Assembly (NCBI GenBank): GCA_014378485.1
Contig: JACMNO010000061.1
Span: 186,001-250,000, forward strand
Length of the DNA stretch: 64,000 nucleotides
Source of the DNA: Bacteroidia bacterium
GTDB lineage: Bacteria; Bacteroidota; Bacteroidia; B-17B0; Aurantibacillaceae
Direction: 5' to 3'
Shown here: positions 7,671 through 16,801 of the stretch, piece by piece
How the letters are laid out: each line of letters opens with the position of its first letter
Position numbering within the stretch: the stretch's first letter is position 1
The notes under the pieces: generated by a model
What the model was told of the DNA's origin: nothing
The model's database searches: none
What the model saw: only the letters and a program-made list of their open reading frames with translations
Program-made: the position numbers and the translations under genes

Positions 7671-8847
7671 TCAAAAACATAATCCTTTGAGTTCCGAAGA
7701 ATTATTCCGGTTATTAGATAAAAAAACTAATACGGCAAATGAAATGGACGAATTTGAGCAGGATGCCCTGGATGGATTTGCTATTCTTGGAAGTTCTGAG
7801 AAAGCTAAAGCCTTAGTTGAGGAAATAAATACGGTTATTTCTAAAAAAGCATCTGGCTCGGATGGTAAAGGAACTCGAAAAAACAGAATTATTTGGTTCA
7901 GCGCCGCTGCATCTATTGTATTGATTGTTATGATTTCTATTTTCTTTTTAAAGCAGTCAAAACAGGATTCAAGTAAAGAGTTGGCATTAAATGAGATGAG
8001 CGAAAAAGAAGAACTGGTTTCTCCTAATGTTCAAGGATCTGGCGAAACTTCTCCTACACCTGCAGATGCTGTTAATACTAACGTGAAGGGAACAGAATCA
8101 AATTTGATGGTAATTCCGAAAGGAATAATACTATCTGAAAAAAAGGTTGCAGAATCCAGCGCTCCAAAATTGAAGCAACCTGCTTTATTGGAAGGTGTTG
8201 TTTCATTTGGAGCAGGGAAGGAAGTAAAAGATGAAGATAAATCGGGTGAGCAAAAAAACAAGAATGATGAAACTCAAACAAAAAATGCTATTGTTATAGC
8301 AGATAAACTTGAAGTCAATAAAAAAACTCAGACAATAACCGAGGAAAGTGAATTGGATCAAGTATATAGTGTTGCTCAAAATTCAACGAAGAGCCAGACT
8401 AACATGGACGCTGCTAAAGAACTTAGTAAAAAAGAAGATACTGATTCGAGAAATGCAGAAAAATCCTATAAAAGTAAAACGAAATCTAATGACGCAATAG
8501 TTCGTTCAGAAATGTCCACAGCAGCTTTTGAAGCTCCTGCTTCGGCTAATGTGGCGCGCAGTGAGGCGGCTTACTATTTGAGAGGAGAGTTGGGAATAAA
8601 AGAATTTGTATTGACTTATTTGAAGTCTAAAAAATATGCAAATCCAATTACAGGTAAATATAAAATTAAGGCAACTGTTTTTACTAATGGTACTATAAAA
8701 GTGAATTCAATTACTCAAATCACTAAAGACAACTGTAATTGTACAGATAAAATTAAAGAAGTATTAAATACGATGACTCAATGGAACCCATCTTCAAATG
8801 ATGGAAATAAAACCCAGTCAGAAGTTGAGTTTGTAATAGGATTTTAA
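7663..8847 (+). CDS. Membrane partner of sigma factor (anti-sigma-like) with TonB-like C-terminus
   Basis: A 394-residue protein starting at GTG inside the sigma gene. It has an acidic N-terminal cytoplasmic part (residues 1-80, with NEMDEFEQDALDGFAIL), one TM helix (about 85-105), a long low-complexity periplasmic linker rich in Lys/Glu/Ser/Asn (about 110-300) and a folded C-terminal domain (about 305-394) resembling a TonB C-terminal or energy-transducer fold. No zinc anti-sigma HxxxCxxC motif is seen. Position and topology suggest it sequesters the sigma factor and senses the envelope. Its stop overlaps the convergent MFS stop by 4 bases. Confidence 0.8.
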   Translation: MSDQKHNPLSSEELFRLLDKKTNTANEMDEFEQDALDGFAILGSSEKAKALVEEINTVISKKASGSDGKGTRKNRIIWFSAAASIVLIVMISIFFLKQSKQDSSKELALNEMSEKEELVSPNVQGSGETSPTPADAVNTNVKGTESNLMVIPKGIILSEKKVAESSAPKLKQPALLEGVVSFGAGKEVKDEDKSGEQKNKNDETQTKNAIVIADKLEVNKKTQTITEESELDQVYSVAQNSTKSQTNMDAAKELSKKEDTDSRNAEKSYKSKTKSNDAIVRSEMSTAAFEAPASANVARSEAAYYLRGELGIKEFVLTYLKSKKYANPITGKYKIKATVFTNGTIKVNSITQITKDNCNCTDKIKEVLNTMTQWNPSSNDGNKTQSEVEFVIGF

Positions 8848-10088
8848 ATCAAACCCTGTTTCTCCCTTTTTCCGTAATCTAAAATCAGAAAATAATACAT
8901 TAAAACACCAAAGGCATATAAGGCTGAGGTGATTAAGAATACGTTTACATAAGCATAACCCCGGTGAAACATAACTTTCACCATGTAGCCACTAATTACC
9001 CAACTGCCGCTCCAAATGGCAGCTGTTAACGCGCTGATAATTTCCCTGTTCTTTTCACCCACATAGTTCATCACTAATTCTGAGGTCATTGGGCCAGCCA
9101 TATTCATTAATGGCTGGCGCAACAAATAGCAAACAATGGCGATACAAACCGCAATACTATACTGACTGTAAAATTGTGTGGTGGCTAATGCAACCAAAGA
9201 TATTACTGCTAAGGATTGTGTAGTAGGAATGGCCACTTTATACCCAATACTGTTTTTTATGCGTGGAACCAGCATCGCCCCAAAGGCTACCAAAATGGCA
9301 GCCAAGGCACTTACAATACTAAAGTCTCCTTTGCCTAGGTGATGAACTTTATCAAAAAATAAACTGATGAATGGAATGGTTAATCCTGCTCCTGTTGCAA
9401 TAATGAGTGTTGGAATCAATCCTTTAAAGATAAGAACCCAGTCATTTTTTTGTTTTTTATTTTGTGTGTGGTTTGATTTTGCATCATTGATCTCTTCTTT
9501 TAAATTTACTTTATTCATGAAATAAATTCCACCAAACCCTAATAAAGAGAAGAGTATTAAGATTTTTTCTTCATCAAAAAATAATGGATTTATCCTGTCT
9601 AGAACAGCAATTACAATACCGCTTACAATACCGGCAAAACTCCAGGTGCTATAACTTAAAGCAATTCCTAAAGTATGATGTTCTTTAGCTTCGTTCCTTA
9701 AAATATATGGAGTAATGGGTATTTGCATAAAGGTAAAAGAAGCGCCCCATAATATTAATGAAACATAAATTAGTAAGGTTAATTTAAAATAAATGCAAAG
9801 AACAATACATAAACCAAACAATGGAACAAGAATGGATGATATATAAAAGAATGGCTTTATGATACGGCCCTTCAAAATATTACCAATCGGCACTGCTAAA
9901 ACAAAAACCCCTAAAAAACGAAACGTAATAAACAAGGCGATCTCTTCATCACTAAAACCCTTGCGGCTCATGTAAAGCGGCAAAATATTCATAAAGGTGG
10001 CGTTCACCAATTGAATAAAAAACTCAGACACGATCACATTCATGATAGCCGGTTTTAGTTTATTGTATTCTTTGATAAAGGAAAACAT
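8844..10088 (-). CDS. MFS transporter
   Basis: A 414-residue protein with about 12 hydrophobic segments and a central cytoplasmic loop (about 200-220, ending in the basic KSNHTQNKKQKND). A motif-A-like loop lies between TM2 and TM3 (about 65-72, VPIGNILKGRIIKPF), as in major facilitator superfamily carriers. Substrate cannot be read. The gene ends convergently with the anti-sigma-like gene and starts 3 bases after the miaA stop, so it is likely co-transcribed with miaA and the DUF6702 gene. Confidence 0.85.
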   Translation of the reverse strand: MFSFIKEYNKLKPAIMNVIVSEFFIQLVNATFMNILPLYMSRKGFSDEEIALFITFRFLGVFVLAVPIGNILKGRIIKPFFYISSILVPLFGLCIVLCIYFKLTLLIYVSLILWGASFTFMQIPITPYILRNEAKEHHTLGIALSYSTWSFAGIVSGIVIAVLDRINPLFFDEEKILILFSLLGFGGIYFMNKVNLKEEINDAKSNHTQNKKQKNDWVLIFKGLIPTLIIATGAGLTIPFISLFFDKVHHLGKGDFSIVSALAAILVAFGAMLVPRIKNSIGYKVAIPTTQSLAVISLVALATTQFYSQYSIAVCIAIVCYLLRQPLMNMAGPMTSELVMNYVGEKNREIISALTAAIWSGSWVISGYMVKVMFHRGYAYVNVFLITSALYAFGVLMYYFLILDYGKREKQGLI

Positions 10089-10091
10089 GAA

Positions 10092-11000
10092 TTAGGAGTA
10101 CTGGGTAATGATGTCTAAATAAGCATTTAATTTTTCACCATCTTCTGGATCAAATGATTCGAAATCGCCCTGATGATTGAACCATGTTAACTGACGTTTA
10201 GCGTAACGCCTAGTGTTTTGCTTGATCATTTGGACAGCTTCTTCGAGAGTAGATTTTCCTTCAATAACCTCAAATAATTCTTTGTAGCCAACCGTATTTA
10301 ATGCGTTCAAATGTTTATATGGATACAATGATTTTACTTCCTCAAATAAACCGGCTTCCATCATTAAATCAACGCGTTTATTGATTCTACTATATAATGT
10401 TTCACGATCAGTATTAATAAGAATGTGATATGCTTCGAAGGAGCGTTCTTTTTTTTCTTTTTTTCGGAAGCTTGAATAGGGTTTTTGAGTGTGGATACAA
10501 ACTTCCAACGCTCGCATGATCCGTTGCGGATTATTTAAATCGACTTGAGAGTAATAGAGTTCGTCTTTTTGTTTGAGTTCTTCCTGTAAAAAAAGCAGCC
10601 CTTTTTCCTCATAATCTTTAATGAGCTGTTCTCTTATGGGAGAAGGTATTTCTTCAAATTCGTCCACTCCATTTAACACGGCATTAAGATACAATCCCGA
10701 TCCACCAACTAAAATTAATGTCGAATGTTCCTGAAATAATTTCTCTATACAATCAATGGCATCTCTTTCATATTGACCAACATTATAACTATCATGTATG
10801 CTGATGTTATTAATGAAATAATGTGGAACATTCTGCATTTCCTCTGTTGTTGGTTTTGCAGTACCTATAGTCATTTCCTTGTAAAATTGTCTGGAATCAG
10901 CAGAAATTACCGGACATTGAAAATGTTTTGCGAGATCGATCGATAATGCTGTTTTTCCTACTGCGGTTGGTCCGGCAATGACTATGAGATTTTTTTTCAA
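10092..11000 (-). CDS. miaA: tRNA dimethylallyltransferase
   Basis: A 302-residue protein. The P-loop GPTAVGKT (residues 9-16) is followed by SADSRQFYKEMTIGTAKPT, the catalytic Asp and substrate-binding segment of MiaA. Further motifs are PHYFINNISIHDSYNVGQYE, LVGGSGLYLNAVLNG and the C-terminal NTRRYAKRQLTWF. MiaA transfers a dimethylallyl group to N6 of A37 in tRNAs reading UNN codons, the first step to ms2i6A. Length is normal. It sits 1 base after the DUF6702 stop and 3 bases before the MFS gene. Assignment is secure. Confidence 0.97.
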   Translation of the reverse strand: MKKNLIVIAGPTAVGKTALSIDLAKHFQCPVISADSRQFYKEMTIGTAKPTTEEMQNVPHYFINNISIHDSYNVGQYERDAIDCIEKLFQEHSTLILVGGSGLYLNAVLNGVDEFEEIPSPIREQLIKDYEEKGLLFLQEELKQKDELYYSQVDLNNPQRIMRALEVCIHTQKPYSSFRKKEKKERSFEAYHILINTDRETLYSRINKRVDLMMEAGLFEEVKSLYPYKHLNALNTVGYKELFEVIEGKSTLEEAVQMIKQNTRRYAKRQLTWFNHQGDFESFDPEDGEKLNAYLDIITQYS

Positions 11001-11001
11001 A

Positions 11002-11550
11002 CTAAAAACTGAATTCTGATTTACTTTCGGGATTACTTACTTTACTGCTTTTTTTAATGCCTTTCACTTCTGAGTGAATGATATTGATCTGCTGAGGCAA
11101 AAAATCATATAATAGTTTTGTGTCTATTTTTAAAGTTTTAGGTAGTGGAACGTTTTTGATCTCAAGATAGGTCCAGATCGATTCTTCTTCTTTCTCGTAA
11201 CCAATATAAGTTAAGTTCTGAAGCTTTGAGTTGATGGAAATATGAAGTCTTTGTTTGATATATTTAAATAAAACAGAATCCACTTCACTCTTAACTTTCG
11301 GGTTTAACAAATCAATCGTTTTGTTTCCGGTTTTTCGTAAAGCATCTTCCAAATCGTTAGTAAATAAACGGGCACTTACCTGAAGGGTTTTTTGTTTCAT
11401 ATCATATTTAACATCAACTACACTCACATAATAAGGATGTTTTTTAACATTAAAAGATGTTGTTACAATGATGAATAGCCCAAGAAATAAACATTTTACC
11501 GCAGGTGTAATAATTTTAAGGAATACTAGTATATTTTTTATTTTTAACAC
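11002..11550 (-). CDS. DUF6702 family secreted protein
   Basis: A 182-residue protein with an N-terminal hydrophobic signal (CLFLGLFIIVTTSF), then HPYYVSVVDVKYDMKQKTLQVSARLFTNDLEDALRK, the pattern of DUF6702 (HP.yvS..ei.yn...k.lei..rif.dDle.al). WTYLEI and PLPKTLKIDTKLLYDFLPQQINIIH follow. The family is Bacteroidota-specific and of unknown function; it often lies near HupE and M1 peptidase genes, as here on the opposite strand. Its start codon is only 22 bases from the divergent HupE start, so its promoter must overlap coding sequence or the start is misplaced; no internal ATG would preserve the signal peptide. Confidence 0.82.
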   Translation of the reverse strand: MLKIKNILVFLKIITPAVKCLFLGLFIIVTTSFNVKKHPYYVSVVDVKYDMKQKTLQVSARLFTNDLEDALRKTGNKTIDLLNPKVKSEVDSVLFKYIKQRLHISINSKLQNLTYIGYEKEEESIWTYLEIKNVPLPKTLKIDTKLLYDFLPQQINIIHSEVKGIKKSSKVSNPESKSEFSF

Positions 11551-11572
11551 AGCACAAAAATAACAAATTTAA

Positions 11573-12178
11573 ATGAACGATTTCTGGATTTGGTTTAGCA
11601 CCGGTTTGCAGCACATTTTAGATGTGAACGGCTATGATCATATCCTTTATATTGTTTCGTTGTGCATTTTGTTTTCTTTTAATGAATGGAAAAATCTGTT
11701 GATCCTGGTGACCGCTTTTACAATTGGTCATTCTTTAACTCTTGCAATTAGTATTCTTGATGTTTTAACCATCAAACAAACTTATATTGAAACACTGATC
11801 CCGCTTACCATATTAACAACGTGCCTTATCAATATTATCGTCTGGCGATTAGGATCAGATCAGCAGAATTTTAAGGGTAAAACTTACCGGCTAAATTATA
11901 TACTTGCATTGGTATTTGGTTTTATTCACGGCATGGGTTTCTCTTATCTATTAAAGTCTATGTTAGGTAAAGAAGAAAGCATTGTTTTTCCTTTATTATC
12001 CTTCAATTTAGGTTTAGAAATAGGACAGCTTATTATAGTGGCCTGCACATTAATAATTTCTCTTTTTTTAGTTAGATTTACCAAGATTAAGAAACCCGGA
12101 TTAGTACTTTTTATTTCAACTACCGTATTTGGAATTTCTTTTTTATTATTTGTGCAACGTTTAAATATTATCATATGA
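11573..12178 (+). CDS. HupE/UreJ family membrane protein
   Basis: A 201-residue integral membrane protein with about six TM segments. HILDVNGYDHILYIVSLC near the N-terminus, FTIGHSLTLA (about 61-70) and FGFIHGMGFSYLLK carry the conserved His/Asp residues of the HupE/UreJ family, some of which are linked to nickel or cobalt transport. It begins at an ATG matching the usual family start. Its last 4 bases (ATGA) overlap the start of the M1 peptidase gene, so translation is probably coupled and the product may supply or handle a metal for secreted metalloproteins. That metal role is inference. Confidence 0.87.
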   Translation: MNDFWIWFSTGLQHILDVNGYDHILYIVSLCILFSFNEWKNLLILVTAFTIGHSLTLAISILDVLTIKQTYIETLIPLTILTTCLINIIVWRLGSDQQNFKGKTYRLNYILALVFGFIHGMGFSYLLKSMLGKEESIVFPLLSFNLGLEIGQLIIVACTLIISLFLVRFTKIKKPGLVLFISTTVFGISFLLFVQRLNIII

Positions 12179-14529
12179 CCCGATTATTAAAATTAACCAC
12201 AACCATTTGTTTTACGGCTTCAGTTTGCTTGGCTCAAAACATTAAAAATAATCCCATGTCTAATCACGGGAATAAATTTGAACAGCTAGGAACCATTTTG
12301 CCAACGGCTAATGAATATAGAACAGCATCCGGAGCTCCGGGTGGAAAATACTGGCAGCAAAAAGCGGATTATAATATCGAAGCAACGCTTGATGAAAAAA
12401 ACCTGATGTTGATCGGAAAAGAAGTGGTGACTTACCATAACAATTCACCGGATAAATTAAATTACCTGTGGTTACAATTGGATGAAAATCAGCACGACCC
12501 AAAGGCAGATAATAATTTCTTTGACAGTAATAAAATGAATTCCCCGGCTGATTTTAATACAGTGAAAGGAATGGATGTGAATGAAACATTAAAAGGTTTG
12601 GGCGATCAAATTCTTTCGGTGACTGATGAGTTCGGGAAGCCACTAAAATATACTATCAATCAAACGATGATGCGCATTGATCTTCCTAAAACGTTGAACG
12701 CTAATTCAAAAGTTAAGTTTATTGTGAAATGGCAATACAAGATCGGTAATCGTATGGAAGTTGGCGGACGAGGCGGGTATGAATTTTTCAAAGAAGATGG
12801 TAATTATTTGTTTACCATTACGCAATGGTACCCTAGGATGTGCGTTTATAGTGATTTTCAGGGATGGCAAAACAAACAGTTCACAGGACGAGGAGAATTT
12901 GCTTTAGCTTTTGGAGATTATAATGTAAAGATGACAGTACCTGCAGATCATATTATTTGTTCAACCGGAGAGTGCCAGAATTATGCGCAGGTTTTAACTC
13001 CAACGCAAATGTCACGATGGACAAAAGCCAATGGTAATTATAGTGATATAACTGAAATTGTAACACTGGATGAATGCACCGCGGCCGAAAAAAATAAAGC
13101 AACTGCCACTAAAACATGGATCTTTAAGGCAGACAGCGTGAGAGATTTTGCCTGGGGTTCTTCCCGTAAATTTATGTGGGATGCGATGCCAATTAAAGTG
13201 GAAGGCAAAAAAGTAATGTGTATGAGCTTTTATGGAAAAGAAGCTGCGGGTTTATACAGAAAGTATTCCACTAAAACAGTAGCGCATACGATTAAGACCT
13301 ATTCAAAATATACAATTCCATATACATACCCTGTAGCTCAGAGTATTGAAGCATCTAATGGAATGGAGTACCCGATGATTTGTTTTAACTTCGGTCGTAC
13401 AGAAAAAGACGGAACATACACAGAAGGAACGAAATACGGAATGGTGGGAGTTATTATTCATGAAGTGGGACATAACTTTTTTCCGATGATCATTAACAGC
13501 GATGAGCGTCAATGGAGCTGGCTGGATGAAGGCTTAAATACATTCATGCAGTTTATTACTGAACAGGAGTTTGATAACAATTATCCTTCAAATCGTGGGC
13601 CTGCGCATAAAATGGTAGATTACATGCGTTTGCCTAAAGACCAGTTAGAGCCTATCATGACCAATAGTGAAAACATTAATAATTTTGGTGCCAATGCTTA
13701 CGGGAAACCATGTACGGCATTAAATATACTACGCGAAACAGTCATGGGACGTGAGTTATTTGATTTTGCTTTTAAACAATATTGTAACCGATGGGCGTTT
13801 AAGCATCCAACACCTGCTGATTTTTTCAGAACCATGGAAGATGCCAGTGCGGTTGACCTTGATTGGTATTGGAGAGCATGGTTCTATGACATCGAACCGG
13901 TAGATGTATCGGTTGATTCTGTGAAAGCATACACCTTCATTAATAACAAAGAGGTGCCTGTGAAGATGGATACAATGAGAACTTTTCCTAAAGCAAAAGA
14001 ATTTGAATTTGTTTCCAAGATCAGAAATAAAGAAGAAGGCATTAAATTTTTAGTTGATGTGGACACTACTATGCGTGATTTCTATTACCATTACAAACCG
14101 GAAGTAAAAACGGCAGTAGAGAAAAAAGCAATTAACCGTTATGATAATATTGAAGCAGTTAGTGATTCTGCTTTTGAAAGCATTAAAGGAAAATACAACT
14201 ACGAAATACACCTTACTAATAAAGGTGGTTGTGTAACTCCGTTAATTATTCAATGGAATTTTAAAGATGGCACTTCTGAGATTGACCGCGTAAATGCTTA
14301 TGTATGGCGCAAGAATGAGAAGAACGTGGTAAAAACTTATTCTAAAAATAAAGAAGTTGCTTCTGTTTTATTGGATCCTTACAAAGAAACCTGTGACATT
14401 GATGAAAAAAATAATACCTGGAATATTAAAGAAGCACCAAACCGTTTTGATGTGTTTAAAGTTAAAACAGTAGGTCGCGGACAAAGCACCGGAGGAAATC
14501 CTATGCAAAAGACAAAGGGCGGTAAGTGA
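12175..14529 (+). CDS. Secreted M1 family zinc metallopeptidase
   Basis: A 784-residue protein with a signal peptide (LTTTICFTASVCLAQ) and the gluzincin signature HEVGH followed after 18 residues by the third zinc ligand Glu (WLDEGL), centred near residue 430. Downstream regions (about 590-784) look like beta-sandwich and C-terminal domains. M1 enzymes are aminopeptidases, but a clear GAMEN exopeptidase motif is not seen here (EASNGMEYP occupies a similar place), so specificity is uncertain. Start overlaps HupE by 4 bases. A second M1 gene follows after about 70 bases. Probably periplasmic or surface-bound. Confidence 0.92.
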   Translation: MTRLLKLTTTICFTASVCLAQNIKNNPMSNHGNKFEQLGTILPTANEYRTASGAPGGKYWQQKADYNIEATLDEKNLMLIGKEVVTYHNNSPDKLNYLWLQLDENQHDPKADNNFFDSNKMNSPADFNTVKGMDVNETLKGLGDQILSVTDEFGKPLKYTINQTMMRIDLPKTLNANSKVKFIVKWQYKIGNRMEVGGRGGYEFFKEDGNYLFTITQWYPRMCVYSDFQGWQNKQFTGRGEFALAFGDYNVKMTVPADHIICSTGECQNYAQVLTPTQMSRWTKANGNYSDITEIVTLDECTAAEKNKATATKTWIFKADSVRDFAWGSSRKFMWDAMPIKVEGKKVMCMSFYGKEAAGLYRKYSTKTVAHTIKTYSKYTIPYTYPVAQSIEASNGMEYPMICFNFGRTEKDGTYTEGTKYGMVGVIIHEVGHNFFPMIINSDERQWSWLDEGLNTFMQFITEQEFDNNYPSNRGPAHKMVDYMRLPKDQLEPIMTNSENINNFGANAYGKPCTALNILRETVMGRELFDFAFKQYCNRWAFKHPTPADFFRTMEDASAVDLDWYWRAWFYDIEPVDVSVDSVKAYTFINNKEVPVKMDTMRTFPKAKEFEFVSKIRNKEEGIKFLVDVDTTMRDFYYHYKPEVKTAVEKKAINRYDNIEAVSDSAFESIKGKYNYEIHLTNKGGCVTPLIIQWNFKDGTSEIDRVNAYVWRKNEKNVVKTYSKNKEVASVLLDPYKETCDIDEKNNTWNIKEAPNRFDVFKVKTVGRGQSTGGNPMQKTKGGK

Positions 14530-14547
14530 TTTTGTTAATTCTATTAT

Positions 14548-14570
14548 TGTCACGCTGAGCTGAGTTGAAG
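14548..14570 (+). repeat. Half copy of the TGTCA..CTGA dispersed repeat
   Basis: TGTCACGCTGAGCTGAGTTG followed by AAG between the two M1 genes matches the arms of the elements at 16244, 41885 and 58656. Only one arm is present here, so no hairpin forms. Confidence 0.55.
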
Positions 14571-14598
14571 CCTTAATATTTTGCCTGTATTACATAAC

Positions 14599-16236
14599 AT
14601 GAAATTAAAACTCCCCATAACTTTATTTCTTTTTGTGTTCACTTACAATTCCTTCTCTCAATCCAAAATATTTTCAAAAGAAGATACTTTATGGGGAAGT
14701 AATACAGCTTACCGTTCATGGTGGGATGTGACGCATTATAATTTATCAGTCCAACCGGATTATATTAAAAAATCTATTTCAGGGAATAACATCATTACTT
14801 ATAAAACTATTGCAGATAGTTTGCCTTTTGTGATGCAGATAGATCTGCAGGATCCTTTGCAGGTGGATTCTGTTTTTGTGGACCGAATCAAATTCACTAA
14901 TTATAAAAAGGAGAAAAACCGTTGGATGCTGTCTTTACAAATACAGGAAAAGAATACGGAGCATACGGTTCAATTATTTTTTCATGGCAAGCCCAAAGTT
15001 GCTGTGAATCCGCCCTGGGACGGAGGCTTTGTCTGGAAAAAAGATTCATTGGGAAATCCCTGGATGAGTGTGGCTTGTCAGGGCGCAGGGGCCAGTGTAT
15101 GGTTTCCTTGTAAAGATATTCAGAGTGAAGAGCCTGAGAACGGAGCAATACTCACGATGACTGTTCCTGATACATTATTGGCAATTGGTAATGGAAAATT
15201 GATTGATGCAAAAAAAAACGGACCAGGATTGATAACTTATTCATGGGAGGTTAAGAATATCATTAACAGCTATGATATTATTCCATACATCGGAAAGTAC
15301 ACACATTTACAAGACTCTGTTATGGGTGAGAATGGCAAGCTTATGACAGATTACTGGGTGTTAAATTATCACGTTCAAAAAGCAAAACAGCATTTAAAAC
15401 CAAACGTGATCAAAACATTGAAGTGCTTGGAACATTGGTTTGGACCCTATCCGTTTTATGATGATACTTATAAAATTGTGGAAGCACCGTATTTAGGAAT
15501 GGAACATCAAAGCAATGTGGCTTATGGAAATCGCTACCTGAACGGATATGCAGGGAAGGATCTTTCAAAAACCGGCTGGGGATTGAAATGGGATTTTATT
15601 GTGGTGCATGAAACCGCACATGAATGGTTTGGAAATAGCATCACCGCTAAAGATGTTGCGGATAACTGGATCCATGAAGGATTCGCTTCTTATGCTGAGG
15701 TCTTATTTACAGAGTGTGAATTCGGGAAAGAAGCTGGTAATGATTATTGTGAGGGCGTTAAGAAATCAATTAGCAATGATATTCCGGTAATCGGCAAATA
15801 TGATGTGAGAGTGGAAGGAAGCGGTGATATGTACAACAAAGGTAGTAATGTCATCCACATGATCCGTCAGTTAGTAGATGATGATGAAAAATTCAGATTA
15901 ATCCTGAGAGATATTTCAAAAACCTTTTATCACCGGATCATTACCACTAAGGAGTTCGAAGATTATTTAATCTTAAAAACAGGAAAGGATTTACAGCCTT
16001 TATTTGATCAGTATTTAAGAACTACAAAAATTCCGAGGCTGGAATATAAATTGACCAAAAATAAACTAGAATTTAGATATTCCAATTGCAATAAGGAATT
16101 TAATATGCCTGTAAAAATTACCACAGATAAAGAATTCTGGATTTATCCAACGACTGAATGGAAAACCATTACTTTGGCAAAAGCCTCAAAAAACATTTCA
16201 TTGAACAGGAATGTGTATGTGGATTTGGTGAAATGA
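14599..16236 (+). CDS. Secreted M1 family metallopeptidase (second copy)
   Basis: Translated from the ATG at 14599 (545 residues) because this places a clean signal peptide (MKLKLPITLFLFVFTYNSFS) at the N-terminus; an earlier TTG at 14581 would add six residues before it. Zinc motif HETAHEWFG with WIHEGFASYAE gives HExxH-X18-E, and EAPYLGMEHQSN contains a GMEH variant of the GAMEN exopeptidase loop. It is shorter than the preceding M1 protein and closer to canonical aminopeptidase N-like/leukotriene A4 hydrolase-like members. A palindromic element follows its stop and separates it from ogt on the other strand. Confidence 0.92.
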   Translation: MKLKLPITLFLFVFTYNSFSQSKIFSKEDTLWGSNTAYRSWWDVTHYNLSVQPDYIKKSISGNNIITYKTIADSLPFVMQIDLQDPLQVDSVFVDRIKFTNYKKEKNRWMLSLQIQEKNTEHTVQLFFHGKPKVAVNPPWDGGFVWKKDSLGNPWMSVACQGAGASVWFPCKDIQSEEPENGAILTMTVPDTLLAIGNGKLIDAKKNGPGLITYSWEVKNIINSYDIIPYIGKYTHLQDSVMGENGKLMTDYWVLNYHVQKAKQHLKPNVIKTLKCLEHWFGPYPFYDDTYKIVEAPYLGMEHQSNVAYGNRYLNGYAGKDLSKTGWGLKWDFIVVHETAHEWFGNSITAKDVADNWIHEGFASYAEVLFTECEFGKEAGNDYCEGVKKSISNDIPVIGKYDVRVEGSGDMYNKGSNVIHMIRQLVDDDEKFRLILRDISKTFYHRIITTKEFEDYLILKTGKDLQPLFDQYLRTTKIPRLEYKLTKNKLEFRYSNCNKEFNMPVKITTDKEFWIYPTTEWKTITLAKASKNISLNRNVYVDLVK

Positions 16237-16243
16237 TTAGAAC

Positions 16244-16301
16244 GTCACCCTGAACTTGTTTCAGGGTCTCACATGAGATGCTGAAACAAGTTCAGCATGA
16301 C
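16244..16301. repeat. Palindromic TGTCA..CTGA element acting as bidirectional terminator
   Basis: CTGAACTTGTTTCAG (16250-16264) is exactly complementary to 16281-16295, and the outer bases GTCA / TGAC extend the hairpin. It lies between the convergent M1 peptidase (ends 16236) and ogt (ends 16307). The same family recurs at 41885-41967 and 58656-58758. Confidence 0.75.
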
Positions 16302-16306
16302 AAAAT

Positions 16307-16801
16307 TCAAAACAATCTTCCTTCAATGGGTCCGGAATGTTCCACTTCGTGTTTCAATAGCCATTCCTTGCGCCACAATTCTCCGGCATAACCGGTTAAA
16401 CTACCATCGGAACCTATAACCCGGTGACAAGGAACAATGATGGAAATTTTATTTTTACCATTGGTTGTTCCTACTGCGCGAACACTTTTAATATCTCCGA
16501 TTTTTCTTGCAATTTGACCATAAGATAAAGTTGTTCCGTATGGAGTGTTCAATAATTCATTCCAAACTAATTGCTGAAAATCTGTCCCTATTTGAAAGAT
16601 GGGAATATCAAACTTTAAACGGGTTCCAGCAAAATATTCTTTCAGTTGCCTGATGCATTCTTTATTTAGTGGAGTGTCAATCGTAAACGGCTCTGTTTCT
16701 TTTTCTACAAATAAAACAGAACAAATTTTTTGATTAATACTTTTGATTTGTATTAAGCCTATTGGTGATTCGAAGTAGGAAATATCAAAAGAATCATTCA
16801 T
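16307..16801 (-). CDS. ogt: Methylated-DNA--protein-cysteine methyltransferase
   Basis: A 164-residue protein with the active-site motif IIVPCHRVIG (acceptor Cys at about 125), the preceding VRAVGTTNGKN, and the helix-turn-helix region GTTLSYGQIARKIG. It transfers the methyl group of O6-methylguanine or O4-methylthymine to its own Cys in a suicide reaction. The N-terminal domain has no Ada-type zinc Cys, so this is the Ogt-like stand-alone form. Its start abuts the stop of the FtsE gene with no gap. Assignment secure. Confidence 0.95.
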   Translation of the reverse strand: MNDSFDISYFESPIGLIQIKSINQKICSVLFVEKETEPFTIDTPLNKECIRQLKEYFAGTRLKFDIPIFQIGTDFQQLVWNELLNTPYGTTLSYGQIARKIGDIKSVRAVGTTNGKNKISIIVPCHRVIGSDGSLTGYAGELWRKEWLLKHEVEHSGPIEGRLF

